Below are positions 57,284-64,000 of a stretch of DNA of 64,000 nucleotides, in pieces. Source of the DNA: Kuafuiihalomonas sp039024635 (GTDB lineage Bacteria; Myxococcota; Kuafuiibacteriia; Kuafuiibacteriales; Kuafuiibacteriaceae); the NCBI GenBank assembly GCA_039024635.1, contig JBCCQA010000004.1:179447-243446 (forward strand). Direction: 5' to 3'. The position numbers and the translations under genes are program-made. A model generated the notes under the pieces. The model ran no database searches. It was not told the origin of the DNA and saw nothing but the letters and a program-made list of their open reading frames with translations. How positions within the stretch are numbered: the stretch's first letter is position 1; the number at the start of each line of letters is the position of its first letter.

Positions 57284-58039
57284 ATGGCGACGCGCGACCT
57301 GAAGCTCTTCGGGGGCACACGGGACCTCAGCAAAAAGCCTGAGCCCGACCTCGCGCCGGAAATCGAGCGGCTGGAGAAGGACCTGGACGCCCTCAAGGCC
57401 ACCTACGAGCTCTTCTTCATGGGTATCGAGAAGCTCGAGCCTTCGGTCCAGCACGATGCCCTCAAGAAGCGACTTCGGGCCATTCAGGAGCGCGCGGTCC
57501 GAAACACGGGGCTGAAATTCCGTCGCCAACAGCTGAAGGCGAAGTTCGTGACGCTCCAGAACCACTGGAACCGGGTGCTGAGGGAACGGGAGGCGGGCAC
57601 CTATCGTCGCGACATCGTTCGAGCCGAGCGCAGAGCAGAGCTGCTGGCCGAGCGGGAACGGCTGCGGGCCCAGCAGGACCCTCCGACCGAGCTTCGAAAA
57701 GCGTCCAGCCCCGAGGGGGTCGACGTTCCGACCCCCGGAACGCAATCCGCGCTGCCCCGGGTCGGCCAAGCACCCCAGGGTCGAGACGTCTCACGCCCTC
57801 GGGCCTCCCGCCCCGAGGACCTGACCGACGCTCATCTGCAGCGGCTCTATCAAACCTACGTCGGCGCCCGACGCCGGTGCGGTGAGTCTGCCAACTTGGG
57901 CTATGACGACATGGCCAGCGCGCTCCGCAAGCAGGTGCCCAAGCTCATGAAACAGACCGGCGCCAAGTCGGTGGAGTTTAAGGTCGTCATTCGAAGCGGC
58001 AAAGCGGTGTTGAAGGCGCTGCCTCGCCACGAAGACTGA
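57284..58039 (+). CDS. MXAN_5187-like C-terminal-domain protein, unknown function
   Basis: From ATG 57284 the protein has 251 residues starting MATRDLKLFGGTRDLSKKPE. Residues 20-125 are a highly charged coiled coil (EIERLEKDLDALKATYELFF, ERAVRNTGLKFRRQQLKAKF). After a Pro/Gly/Ser linker, the C-terminal ~80 residues (DLTDAHLQRLYQTYVGARRR, then YDDMASALRKQVPKLMKQTG and VEFKVVIRSGKAVLKAL) resemble a domain known from myxobacterial MXAN_5187-type proteins. No enzyme motif or signal is present, so it is probably cytoplasmic. The upstream open frame to 57149 covers the hairpin and is not used. Confidence 0.6.
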   Translation: MATRDLKLFGGTRDLSKKPEPDLAPEIERLEKDLDALKATYELFFMGIEKLEPSVQHDALKKRLRAIQERAVRNTGLKFRRQQLKAKFVTLQNHWNRVLREREAGTYRRDIVRAERRAELLAERERLRAQQDPPTELRKASSPEGVDVPTPGTQSALPRVGQAPQGRDVSRPRASRPEDLTDAHLQRLYQTYVGARRRCGESANLGYDDMASALRKQVPKLMKQTGAKSVEFKVVIRSGKAVLKALPRHED

Positions 58040-58058
58040 GTTCGTCCCCAGCAGCCCC

Positions 58059-59927
58059 CTACAGATCGTCGAGATCATCCAAGTCGAAGTCTATCTCCGG
58101 CACTGGTGCCACTTCTGCTTCGACGCCGAACACCCATTCGACCGGCTCCATGGTCAAGGAAGGCAGGTAGGTGATGACGAGAACCGCCACCACCAGAATG
58201 GCTAGGAAAGGAACCGTCGCCCTGTAGACCTGGGGCAATGGCTTTTCGAATCTGAAGCTGGACAGGAAAAGGTTCATGCCCACCGGCGGGGTCAGGAAGC
58301 CCAGCTCCATGTTCGCGAGGAAGATGATACCCATGTGGATCGGGTCCACACCGAAGTGGGCCGAGATGGGCAGGATGAGAGGCACGACGACGACGATGGC
58401 GCTGAAGATATCCATCAGGCAGCCCACGATGATCAGGAAGACGTTGACCGCGATCAGGAAAACCCACTTCGACTCGATGGCTCCGCGAACCCACTCCAAG
58501 ACCACGGTCGGAACTTCGGCGTCGACCAAGTAGTTGGTGAAGCCCAAGGCGACGCCAAGGATGACGAGGACCCCTCCAATGAGCGTCGCGCACTCTCGGC
58601 CCACCTTGGGCAGGTCCTTGAGCTTCAGATCCTTGTGGATGACGATCTCGACGAACAGCGCATAGGCGGCAGTCAGAGCCGCGGCTTCGATGAGGATGGC
58701 GACGCCGGAGAAAATGGAGCCGACGACAACCAAAGGGAGGGCCAGTTCCCACTTCGCCTCCCACATCGAGACGCCCATTTCCCGCAGGTCGAAGGGCTGA
58801 CGAGGGATACCGGACACTACCCCTGCCCGCACCCCGAGGAGGGCGACCGCCGCCACGAGAACGATGCCGGGCAAGATGCCGGCCACGAACATCCTGTCGA
58901 TGGGCACTTGGGCCACGACGCCGTAGAGGATGATAGGCAAAGAGGGGGGAAAGAGCAGACCGATGGAGCCTGAAGCCGTCAGCAGACCGATGCTGAAGTC
59001 CTCCTCGTAGCGCTCGGCCTGGAGCACCGGGTAGAGGAGGCCACCCAAGGCGAGAATGGTGACGCCGCTGGCGCCGGTGAAGGTCGTGAAGAAGGCGCAA
59101 ACGCCGGCCGTCATCACCGCCATTCCCCCGGGCATCCATCCGAACATGGCGCGGAATGCTCGGACCAAGCGCTCGCTCGCCTTGGATTCGGCGAGGATAT
59201 AGCCGGTGAAAGTGAACAGCGGGATGGTGGGAACCGTGTCAGACTTGGTGAGTCGAACTGTCTCGGCAGCCACGGCCGCGATGGGTTCGCCCCCAAAAAA
59301 GAAGAAAAGCAAGGCTGCACCGCCGAGCGCGACGAAGATGGGGGCGCCGACCACCGTGGCCGCGAGGATGACGACGAGCGCCGGCCACAGCAGGCCCGAG
59401 GCCTCAGACCCCAAGAGGTATAGGCCAAGCAACAACAGCGTTCCCAGGCCCAGGGCGAGACCCCGTGCCTTCCAGTCCTCCAGACCGTAGAGAACGATCC
59501 GCACTGCGATCACGGCGTAAGCCAAGGGCATGATTCCCAAAGGCACCCAACCAGGCAGACCGGGAGGCAGCTTGTCCGTGAAGCCCGCTTCGGCCTGAAC
59601 GGTTGTGACCGCCCCGATGGTGAGCCCCAGGCAAACCGCCACCGCCACCACGAGAGCAGCGATGGTAAGCAGGCGCCGCAGCTTCGGCGGGAGCTTTCCG
59701 GTCACGCTGGCCAGGGCCAGGTGCTTCCCCTCCCGAGCGGCGAGCATACCGCCCGTGAAGCCAACCATCATGGTCAACACGCTGACCCAGCGAAGAGCGC
59801 CGGGGACGTTGGTGGAGAAGAAGCGGAGAACGAAGTCGCTGAGCGGCAAGACCGCCATCAGCACGAGGATGGCGACGTTGAGCCCGTCCTCCGCGCCGCG
59901 CAGACGGCGGCCCGAAGCTTCGGTCAC
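58059..59927 (-). CDS. TRAP transporter fused small and large permease (DctQM)
   Basis: TRAP transporters bring in organic acids with sodium symport. The 622-residue protein contains the DctQ-like part (four helices, residues 1-160, VPGALRWVSVLTMMVGFTGG) joined to the DctM part (about 12 helices: VPTIPLFTFTGYILAESKAS, FTTFTGASGVTILALGGLLY, LLTASGSIGLLFPPSLPIIL, NMELGFLTPPVGMNLFLSSF). The fused form occurs in many families. The C-terminus is Asp-rich. It starts with a GTG overlapping the dctP stop. Confidence 0.92.
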   Translation of the reverse strand: MTEASGRRLRGAEDGLNVAILVLMAVLPLSDFVLRFFSTNVPGALRWVSVLTMMVGFTGGMLAAREGKHLALASVTGKLPPKLRRLLTIAALVVAVAVCLGLTIGAVTTVQAEAGFTDKLPPGLPGWVPLGIMPLAYAVIAVRIVLYGLEDWKARGLALGLGTLLLLGLYLLGSEASGLLWPALVVILAATVVGAPIFVALGGAALLFFFFGGEPIAAVAAETVRLTKSDTVPTIPLFTFTGYILAESKASERLVRAFRAMFGWMPGGMAVMTAGVCAFFTTFTGASGVTILALGGLLYPVLQAERYEEDFSIGLLTASGSIGLLFPPSLPIILYGVVAQVPIDRMFVAGILPGIVLVAAVALLGVRAGVVSGIPRQPFDLREMGVSMWEAKWELALPLVVVGSIFSGVAILIEAAALTAAYALFVEIVIHKDLKLKDLPKVGRECATLIGGVLVILGVALGFTNYLVDAEVPTVVLEWVRGAIESKWVFLIAVNVFLIIVGCLMDIFSAIVVVVPLILPISAHFGVDPIHMGIIFLANMELGFLTPPVGMNLFLSSFRFEKPLPQVYRATVPFLAILVVAVLVITYLPSLTMEPVEWVFGVEAEVAPVPEIDFDLDDLDDL

Positions 59928-60925
59928 TTCTCCCGTACCTGCTCCGCCAGCTCTTTCACGCGGTCGAACATCTCCTCGGGCACGAGTTCACCTCGAACCC
60001 GGGGGTAGGCCTTCTCGGCAGCGGCCAGCCAGGCTTGCTGCTTCTTCTCGTCCAGTTCGTGCACCACCAAGCCGTACTTCTGCATGGCCTTGATGGACTT
60101 CTGTCCCAGGGCCCGAACCCGCTCCTTGCTGAGCTCTCCTTCTTCTCGGGCAATCTTCATGAGTTCCGGTCGAAGCTCAGCCGGGATCTTCTCCCAGGTG
60201 GCTTTGTCGATGACCGTCGCCCCGTTGAGGGGCGTCCACTTCACAGGCACCATGTGTTTGGCCAGCGAAAACCACTGGGTGCTGAGGGCGTACAGAGGCG
60301 GTGAAGCGAAAGCGTCGATGAGTCCCGTTTGAAGTCCTGACAGAACGTCGGTTGAAGCCAAGGGAACCGGGTTGAAGTTGGCCGCCTTCCAAGCCGTCTC
60401 GGCTTTGGCGTCCTTGGCGAAGACCATGATCTTCAATTTCGCAAAATCGGCAGGACCCTCGACGGGCTCCCGGCTGAAGAAGTGAATCCAGCCCGCATCG
60501 CCCCAGTTCAGGACGACGTAGCCCGCCTCTTCCAGCTCTTTCTCTAGCTCCGGCGCCACGGCCTCTCGCACGTGGTCGAGCTCCTCGTAGGACTGCATCA
60601 GCATCGGAATCTGGAGCGCGAGGGTCGACCTGGACACCCGAGCCAGACCGATGCCGGTCAGGCTGGCCGCCTGGAGCTGGCCTACCTTGATCTTGCGCAG
60701 CATGTCTTCTTCATCGCCCGCCACACCACCCGGGAAGATCTTGATTCGAACTTGGCCGCCCGAGGCTTCGGACCAGCGTTTGGCCATCCGGAGCACGGCT
60801 TTGTGCCAAGGCGTCTTCTCGGGGGCGACGGTGGCCAGCTTGATGGTGACGGGGGCCGCCTCGCTCGAAACAGGCTTGGCGAGGATCAGCGCCCAGACGC
60901 AGGCGATGGCGATGTGCAGTCTCAT
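59924..60925 (-). CDS. TRAP transporter substrate-binding protein DctP
   Basis: The 333-residue protein has an N-terminal signal peptide (LHIAIACVWALILAKPVSSE) and the DctP fold: TIKLATVAPEKTPWHKAVLR, then AEELELELEEAGYVVLNWG-type helix and the FSREPVEGPADFAKLKIMV segment. The substrate-binding Arg in this family corresponds to the KIMVF region, and ASTDVLSGLQTGLIDAFASP is typical. The ligand is unknown. It overlaps both the TatT gene and the permease gene, so it is the middle gene of the operon. Confidence 0.93.
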   Translation of the reverse strand: MRLHIAIACVWALILAKPVSSEAAPVTIKLATVAPEKTPWHKAVLRMAKRWSEASGGQVRIKIFPGGVAGDEEDMLRKIKVGQLQAASLTGIGLARVSRSTLALQIPMLMQSYEELDHVREAVAPELEKELEEAGYVVLNWGDAGWIHFFSREPVEGPADFAKLKIMVFAKDAKAETAWKAANFNPVPLASTDVLSGLQTGLIDAFASPPLYALSTQWFSLAKHMVPVKWTPLNGATVIDKATWEKIPAELRPELMKIAREEGELSKERVRALGQKSIKAMQKYGLVVHELDEKKQQAWLAAAEKAYPRVRGELVPEEMFDRVKELAEQVREK

Positions 60926-61905
60926 GAGGAAGGTCCGTCCAGGAGGTTCGACGTCCGAACCCTGACCGTGGATTCATCGGATGCGAGGGGATCGTCGAGG
61001 AAAAGGTCGCCGGAGCGGTCGAGAAGGAGGCGAGCTCGGCGCTGATTGATGACGTTGTTGAGTCGTTCGGCGGGATTGGACTCCAAATCCACCGCGAGAG
61101 CCTTGTTCAGGGCGTCCACGAAAGCCGCGCCATCCTGCCTCGGAATACAGATGCTTTCGGCAAAACCCACATACGTGCCCGCGCGCACACCGCCATTGAG
61201 CTCGAGGGCCCGTCGATAGTGTCTTTCCGCTTCGTCCAAGCTTCCCCCGGGGCGGGCGCTCTCCAGGACGACCTTGAAGTCATGGAGGCTCCCTCGGTCC
61301 CAGTCTTCGTCCAGCTCCATGGCTCGGTCGACCATCTGGGTCACGGCCGGAAACTGGGCCACCATTGCTGGGTCGAGCTCGGAGGCGTTAATCATCAGAC
61401 CCCAAGCCGCGCCCGTCCAGTACAGGATGGGTACGTCCTCCACGTCGAGCTCGGCTAGGACCTTGGCGGGCTCCTCGGTGAAGCGTTCCTCGAAGCCCTC
61501 GATTCTCTCGTTCAGATTTCGAAAGCCGTAGGCCAGAGCCCGAGCGTAGAGCTTCCGGGCTCGCGCCGTCATCCGCTCGGCCTCCTCCATGTCCCTGACT
61601 TCGATCTTGAAGGCTTCTTCCTCGATGAATCCGTAGGCGTACGACGTGAAGCCTTGAGTGAGGGCCAAGAGCAAGCCTCGGTGCTCGGGCCGCTCCGCCA
61701 GCACGCTCTCCATGGTCTTGAGGCCGAAAGGAATGGCCTCCTTCACCAGTTCGGGATCCTCGTCCGAAGAATACACCGTGCCCGAGCCCGCCAGAGCGTT
61801 GGCGGCGGCCCCGGTCGCAATGCGACCGAGGCAAGCCACTTGGCTTCCGGCAAGGAGCCCGACGACGAGGGCGGCGAAGGACGGGCGGAGCGCAGAGCAG
61901 ACCAT
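60922..61905 (-). CDS. TatT-type TRAP-associated lipoprotein
   Basis: The 327-residue protein has a signal peptide with lipobox (LLAGSQVAC) and helical repeats (LVKEAIPFGLKTMESVLAER, LLLALTQGFTSYAYGFIEEE, ARKLYARALAYGFRNL). This matches the TRAP transporter TatT component family, known from Treponema pallidum Tp0956, whose TPR-like trimer binds the DctP-type partner. It is the first gene of the operon tatT-dctP-dctQM. Such lipoprotein-associated TRAP systems may carry hydrophobic ligands. Confidence 0.87.
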   Translation of the reverse strand: MVCSALRPSFAALVVGLLAGSQVACLGRIATGAAANALAGSGTVYSSDEDPELVKEAIPFGLKTMESVLAERPEHRGLLLALTQGFTSYAYGFIEEEAFKIEVRDMEEAERMTARARKLYARALAYGFRNLNERIEGFEERFTEEPAKVLAELDVEDVPILYWTGAAWGLMINASELDPAMVAQFPAVTQMVDRAMELDEDWDRGSLHDFKVVLESARPGGSLDEAERHYRRALELNGGVRAGTYVGFAESICIPRQDGAAFVDALNKALAVDLESNPAERLNNVINQRRARLLLDRSGDLFLDDPLASDESTVRVRTSNLLDGPSS

Positions 61906-61928
61906 GGTCTGCCATGGGGACTAGCAGC

Positions 61929-62780
61929 TCACGAATCCGGATCAAATCCGGCGGGGCCTGGTGCTGATTCCAACCCATCGAAATAAGCGTGGAGCGGATG
62001 CAGAGGCTGACTTCCTCGCCCCAGGCCCTTGGGAGCATGGGCCAAAGCCCCCCTTACGAAGGCGTGAGCCCGGTCGAAAGCGGTCTGAAGGTCTACCCCT
62101 CGGCTCAGCCAGGCCGCGATGGCCGAGGCGTACGTGCAGCCCGTGCCGTGTCCCACCCGCCCCGGGATGCGGGGCCCGCCCCGCTCCATTCGGTCCCCGC
62201 TGGCGGTCACGAGGACGTCCACCGGTTCCCCTTCGAGGTGCCCCCCCTTGAGCAAGACGGCGCCCGCGCCCACTTCTCGGCACAGGGCCAGGGCAGCGTC
62301 GGCCATCTCTTCCGGTCGTCTGGGTCGGACCCCGGTGAGCACCTCCATCTCGTCCAAGTTCGGCGTGACGACCGTGGCCAGGCGGAAGAGCGAGCGCAGC
62401 CCATCTACGACCTCGTCGTTGACTAGGCGAGCACCGGTCGCCGCGACCATGACTGGGTCCACCACAAGAGGCCACGCGTGGTCCTCCACCCGCTGAGCCA
62501 CGACCTCTATGGTCGCGGGATCGGCGATCATCCCGGTCTTACAGGCATCGATGGGGAAGTCATCGACCAGCGTATCCAGCTGGGCGGCGACGAAGTTGGC
62601 CGGGACGGCGAGCACGTCTCGAACCTCGGTCGTCGACTGGGCGGTCAGGGCGGCGATGGCCGACAGACCGTGGACCTTCAGCGCGGCGAAGGTCTTGAGG
62701 TCCGCCTGGATGCCGGCCCCGCCCCCCGAGTCACTCCCGGCGATGGTCAGAGCGGTGGCGGGGCGCTTTGGAAGGCTCAC
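61929..62780 (-). CDS. thiD: Hydroxymethylpyrimidine/phosphomethylpyrimidine kinase
   Basis: ThiD phosphorylates HMP and HMP-P for thiamine synthesis. The 283-residue protein has ALTIAGSDSGGGAGIQADLK, KTGMIADPATIEVVAQRVED, VVTPNLDEMEVLTG and the ATP-binding GRVGHGTGCTYASAIAAWLS. The GTG start at 62780 lies within the last 50 bases of the upstream gene, with no obvious Shine-Dalgarno. No other thi gene is near. Confidence 0.93.
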   Translation of the reverse strand: MSLPKRPATALTIAGSDSGGGAGIQADLKTFAALKVHGLSAIAALTAQSTTEVRDVLAVPANFVAAQLDTLVDDFPIDACKTGMIADPATIEVVAQRVEDHAWPLVVDPVMVAATGARLVNDEVVDGLRSLFRLATVVTPNLDEMEVLTGVRPRRPEEMADAALALCREVGAGAVLLKGGHLEGEPVDVLVTASGDRMERGGPRIPGRVGHGTGCTYASAIAAWLSRGVDLQTAFDRAHAFVRGALAHAPKGLGRGSQPLHPLHAYFDGLESAPGPAGFDPDS

Positions 62781-63309
62781 GGTGAATCTGGATGCTCTCG
62801 TAGACCTTGGCCATCAAGGGAGAAAGCTCGGCCCAAGCCTCTGCCTTGACCACGGTCGCCACGAGGACGATCGACTCCCGCCGCTCGACCATGACCATCT
62901 CCCCTAGCTGACGCCCCGTTACGACGTAGCGCGTCGCACGATCTCCCATGAGTGGGACCAGTCGGGGCAGGCGCATGGCTTGGGGGGGACCAGGAAGAGA
63001 GCTGGGGTGCTTCTTGGCCAACTCGTCCAGGTAGGGCCCGAGCTGGGAGGGGTGGGTCGCGATGGCGAAGAGCATCGTGCCCTCCCCCTCTGGGCCGTAG
63101 AGGCGAAGGCTGGGCCCCTCTCGGGCGAATTCGGGGGTCCAGCCGGGGGGCGTCCCAAATGTGACGCGGCGCTGCAAGACCGGACCGTTGGGCTCGTGAC
63201 GACCTCGAATTTCGAGCTGACGAAGCGACAGCGGGGTCGGTCCGTCGGCGCCGATGACGGTCAGAAGGATGGCGGGGAGACAGAGCAAACTGGGCAGGCC
63301 TCGGTCCAT
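62731..63309 (-). CDS. Small predicted exported protein, unknown function
   Basis: The 192-residue protein begins with a signal peptide-like segment (MDRGLPSLLCLPAILLTVIG). The rest resembles a small alpha/beta domain: VTFGTPPGWTPEFAREGPSL, then TMLFAIATHPSQLGPYLDEL, a helix and VMVERRESIVLVATVVKAEA. This pattern recalls periplasmic proteins that check the change of a damaging ligand, but no family is assigned. Its last 16 codons overlap thiD in another frame and are basic, so the real C-terminus may be shorter in relatives. It lies 5 bases from the divergent DUF6918-like gene start. Confidence 0.6.
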   Translation of the reverse strand: MDRGLPSLLCLPAILLTVIGADGPTPLSLRQLEIRGRHEPNGPVLQRRVTFGTPPGWTPEFAREGPSLRLYGPEGEGTMLFAIATHPSQLGPYLDELAKKHPSSLPGPPQAMRLPRLVPLMGDRATRYVVTGRQLGEMVMVERRESIVLVATVVKAEAWAELSPLMAKVYESIQIHREPSKAPRHRSDHRRE

Positions 63310-63314
63310 GCATT

Positions 63315-63767
63315 ATGCAGGCGAGGATGAGTGAGCTCAAAGCGATCCTCCTCGCAGACGGCGTTCGGCCGAAGGTCCTGGCCGACGCCCGGCGTCTGGT
63401 CGAGTCGGAGGTTCAGGCCAAAGGCGGGATCTCCGGCCTGGCCATCAAGGCCGGCTACAAGGCCGTCCAGTCCGTGAAGCCGACCCTAGTGCCGGACGCG
63501 CTCAACAACCTCCTGGATCGCTTCGTCGAGCGCCTCGAGCCGATATTCGCTCAATGGCAAAGCGGCGATGGCAACCAGACCTTCGAGTCCTACATGGTGG
63601 GTCGAAAGAGAGAGGTCGCCAACGCCCTCCTCGGCGTAACCGACGACCGCGCCCGAAGCTCTTCGGGCGTCGTAAAGAAGACCTACGAGAAGCTCCGGCC
63701 CCAGGGCGAAAAGAACGTCGAAGCCGCGGTGCCCGGCCTCGCCAGCCTGATCCAGAAGTACCTCTGA
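63315..63767 (+). CDS. DUF6918-like protein
   Basis: The 150-residue protein matches a small family also found in actinobacteria and myxobacteria. Markers are the N-terminal MSELKAILLADGVRPKVLAD and RRLVESEVQAKGGISGLAIK, the motif GYKAVQSVKPTLVPDALNNL, and the end PQGEKNVEAAVPGLASLIQK. It is all helical and has no signal peptide. The function is unknown. The ATG at 63315 lacks a good Shine-Dalgarno, while the second ATG at 63327 has GAGG directly before it, so the start is uncertain by four residues. Confidence 0.72.
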   Translation: MQARMSELKAILLADGVRPKVLADARRLVESEVQAKGGISGLAIKAGYKAVQSVKPTLVPDALNNLLDRFVERLEPIFAQWQSGDGNQTFESYMVGRKREVANALLGVTDDRARSSSGVVKKTYEKLRPQGEKNVEAAVPGLASLIQKYL

Positions 63768-63831
63768 GCCCGCTCCACGCGGACGAGTGCCACCCATTGA
63801 GCCCGCTCCCCGTTCTGGTGCCACCCGTTGA
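63766..63831. repeat. Two-copy imperfect tandem repeat, period about 32 bases
   Basis: GAGCCCGCTCC occurs at 63766-63776 and 63799-63809, and GTGCCACCC(A/G)TTGA at 63787-63800 and 63818-63831. The first copy starts inside the stop codon of the DUF6918-like gene. The remaining ~170 bases to the window end hold no gene that I can support. Confidence 0.55.
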
Positions 63832-64000
63832 AGCAAGCAACATTGCGCTCTTCTTTGCGTTGTCGTTCCGAAGTTCTCGTCTCAATGTTACGCGTTGTCG
63901 CCGCCCACGAAATCCGCTGGGTGACTGCGAATTTCGTCTTCTCGACGCCTCAAAGCTCACTTCTGTGTGCCGGGCACGGTCTTTGCGGAAGCGACGCGAA

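Noticed and set aside
63502..63960. 152-codon frame on the minus strand at the window end
   Set aside because: It is largely antisense to the DUF6918-like gene and is rich in Arg and Ser without a recognisable motif.

Overview
The window is a gene-dense, high-GC bacterial chromosome segment carrying about 59 protein genes on both strands. No rRNA, tRNA, CRISPR array, transposase or prophage gene was found, and no gap between genes exceeds 300 bases. The gene content suggests a Myxococcota or other deltaproteobacterial-type Gram-negative: Hanks-type kinase with PEGA domains, zinc-ribbon/GYF architecture, a MXAN_5187-like protein, many GTG/TTG starts, a TatT-linked TRAP transporter, and PhoX with a Tat lipoprotein signal. 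This placement is inferred from gene families, not from a marker-gene tree.

Layout. 1-6.3 kb: the minus-strand rimP-nusA-ylxR/L7Ae-infB-DUF503 translation/transcription operon, with a candidate attenuator in front of rimP. 6.3-12.1 kb: a nitroreductase, a very long ileS, a nitrilase and rsmD. 12.1-19.7 kb: aminotransferase, thioesterase, a lipoprotein, pyruvate kinase preceded by a poly-acidic zinc-ribbon protein, mazG and murJ; rpsT diverges from murJ. 20-26.9 kb: MerR-like and sigma-region-4-like regulators, then purH, a 927-residue ZnR-GYF-TPR membrane protein, and purD. 27-32 kb: a receptor-like kinase, a DciA-like protein, an SRPBCC protein, and atpD-atpC standing alone. 32.1-35.7 kb: a cell-surface signalling locus (outer-membrane-like protein diverging from small protein, ECF sigma, FecR-like protein). 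35.7-37.4 kb: rplU-rpmA-obgE.

37.7-41.3 kb holds the most striking pair: a Tat-lipoprotein PhoX phosphatase whose anchor runs directly into 14 collagen-like Gly-X-Y triplets, followed by a redoxin/prolyl-4-hydroxylase-like 2OG-Fe(II) oxygenase. 41.4-46.1 kb: an acetolactate synthase-like/aldehyde dehydrogenase operon and two AraC-type regulators. 46.1-49.6 kb: a broken-up fatty acid cluster (yceD, inverted fabH, fabD, fabG). 49.6-54.1 kb: dusA, a radical SAM protein, a DUF2183/HAD protein and an SDR. 54.2-57.1 kb: a partial complex I cluster, nuoE-F-J-K. 57.3-64 kb: a MXAN_5187-like protein, a TatT-DctP-DctQM TRAP transporter operon, thiD, a small secreted protein and a DUF6918-like protein.

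Many neighbouring genes overlap by 4 bases (ATGA, GTGA or TTGA), so translational coupling is common here. Starts were chosen by family N-termini, Shine-Dalgarno sequences and avoidance of overlap. They are least certain for the radical SAM, DUF2183, nuoE, pyk and DUF6918 genes.
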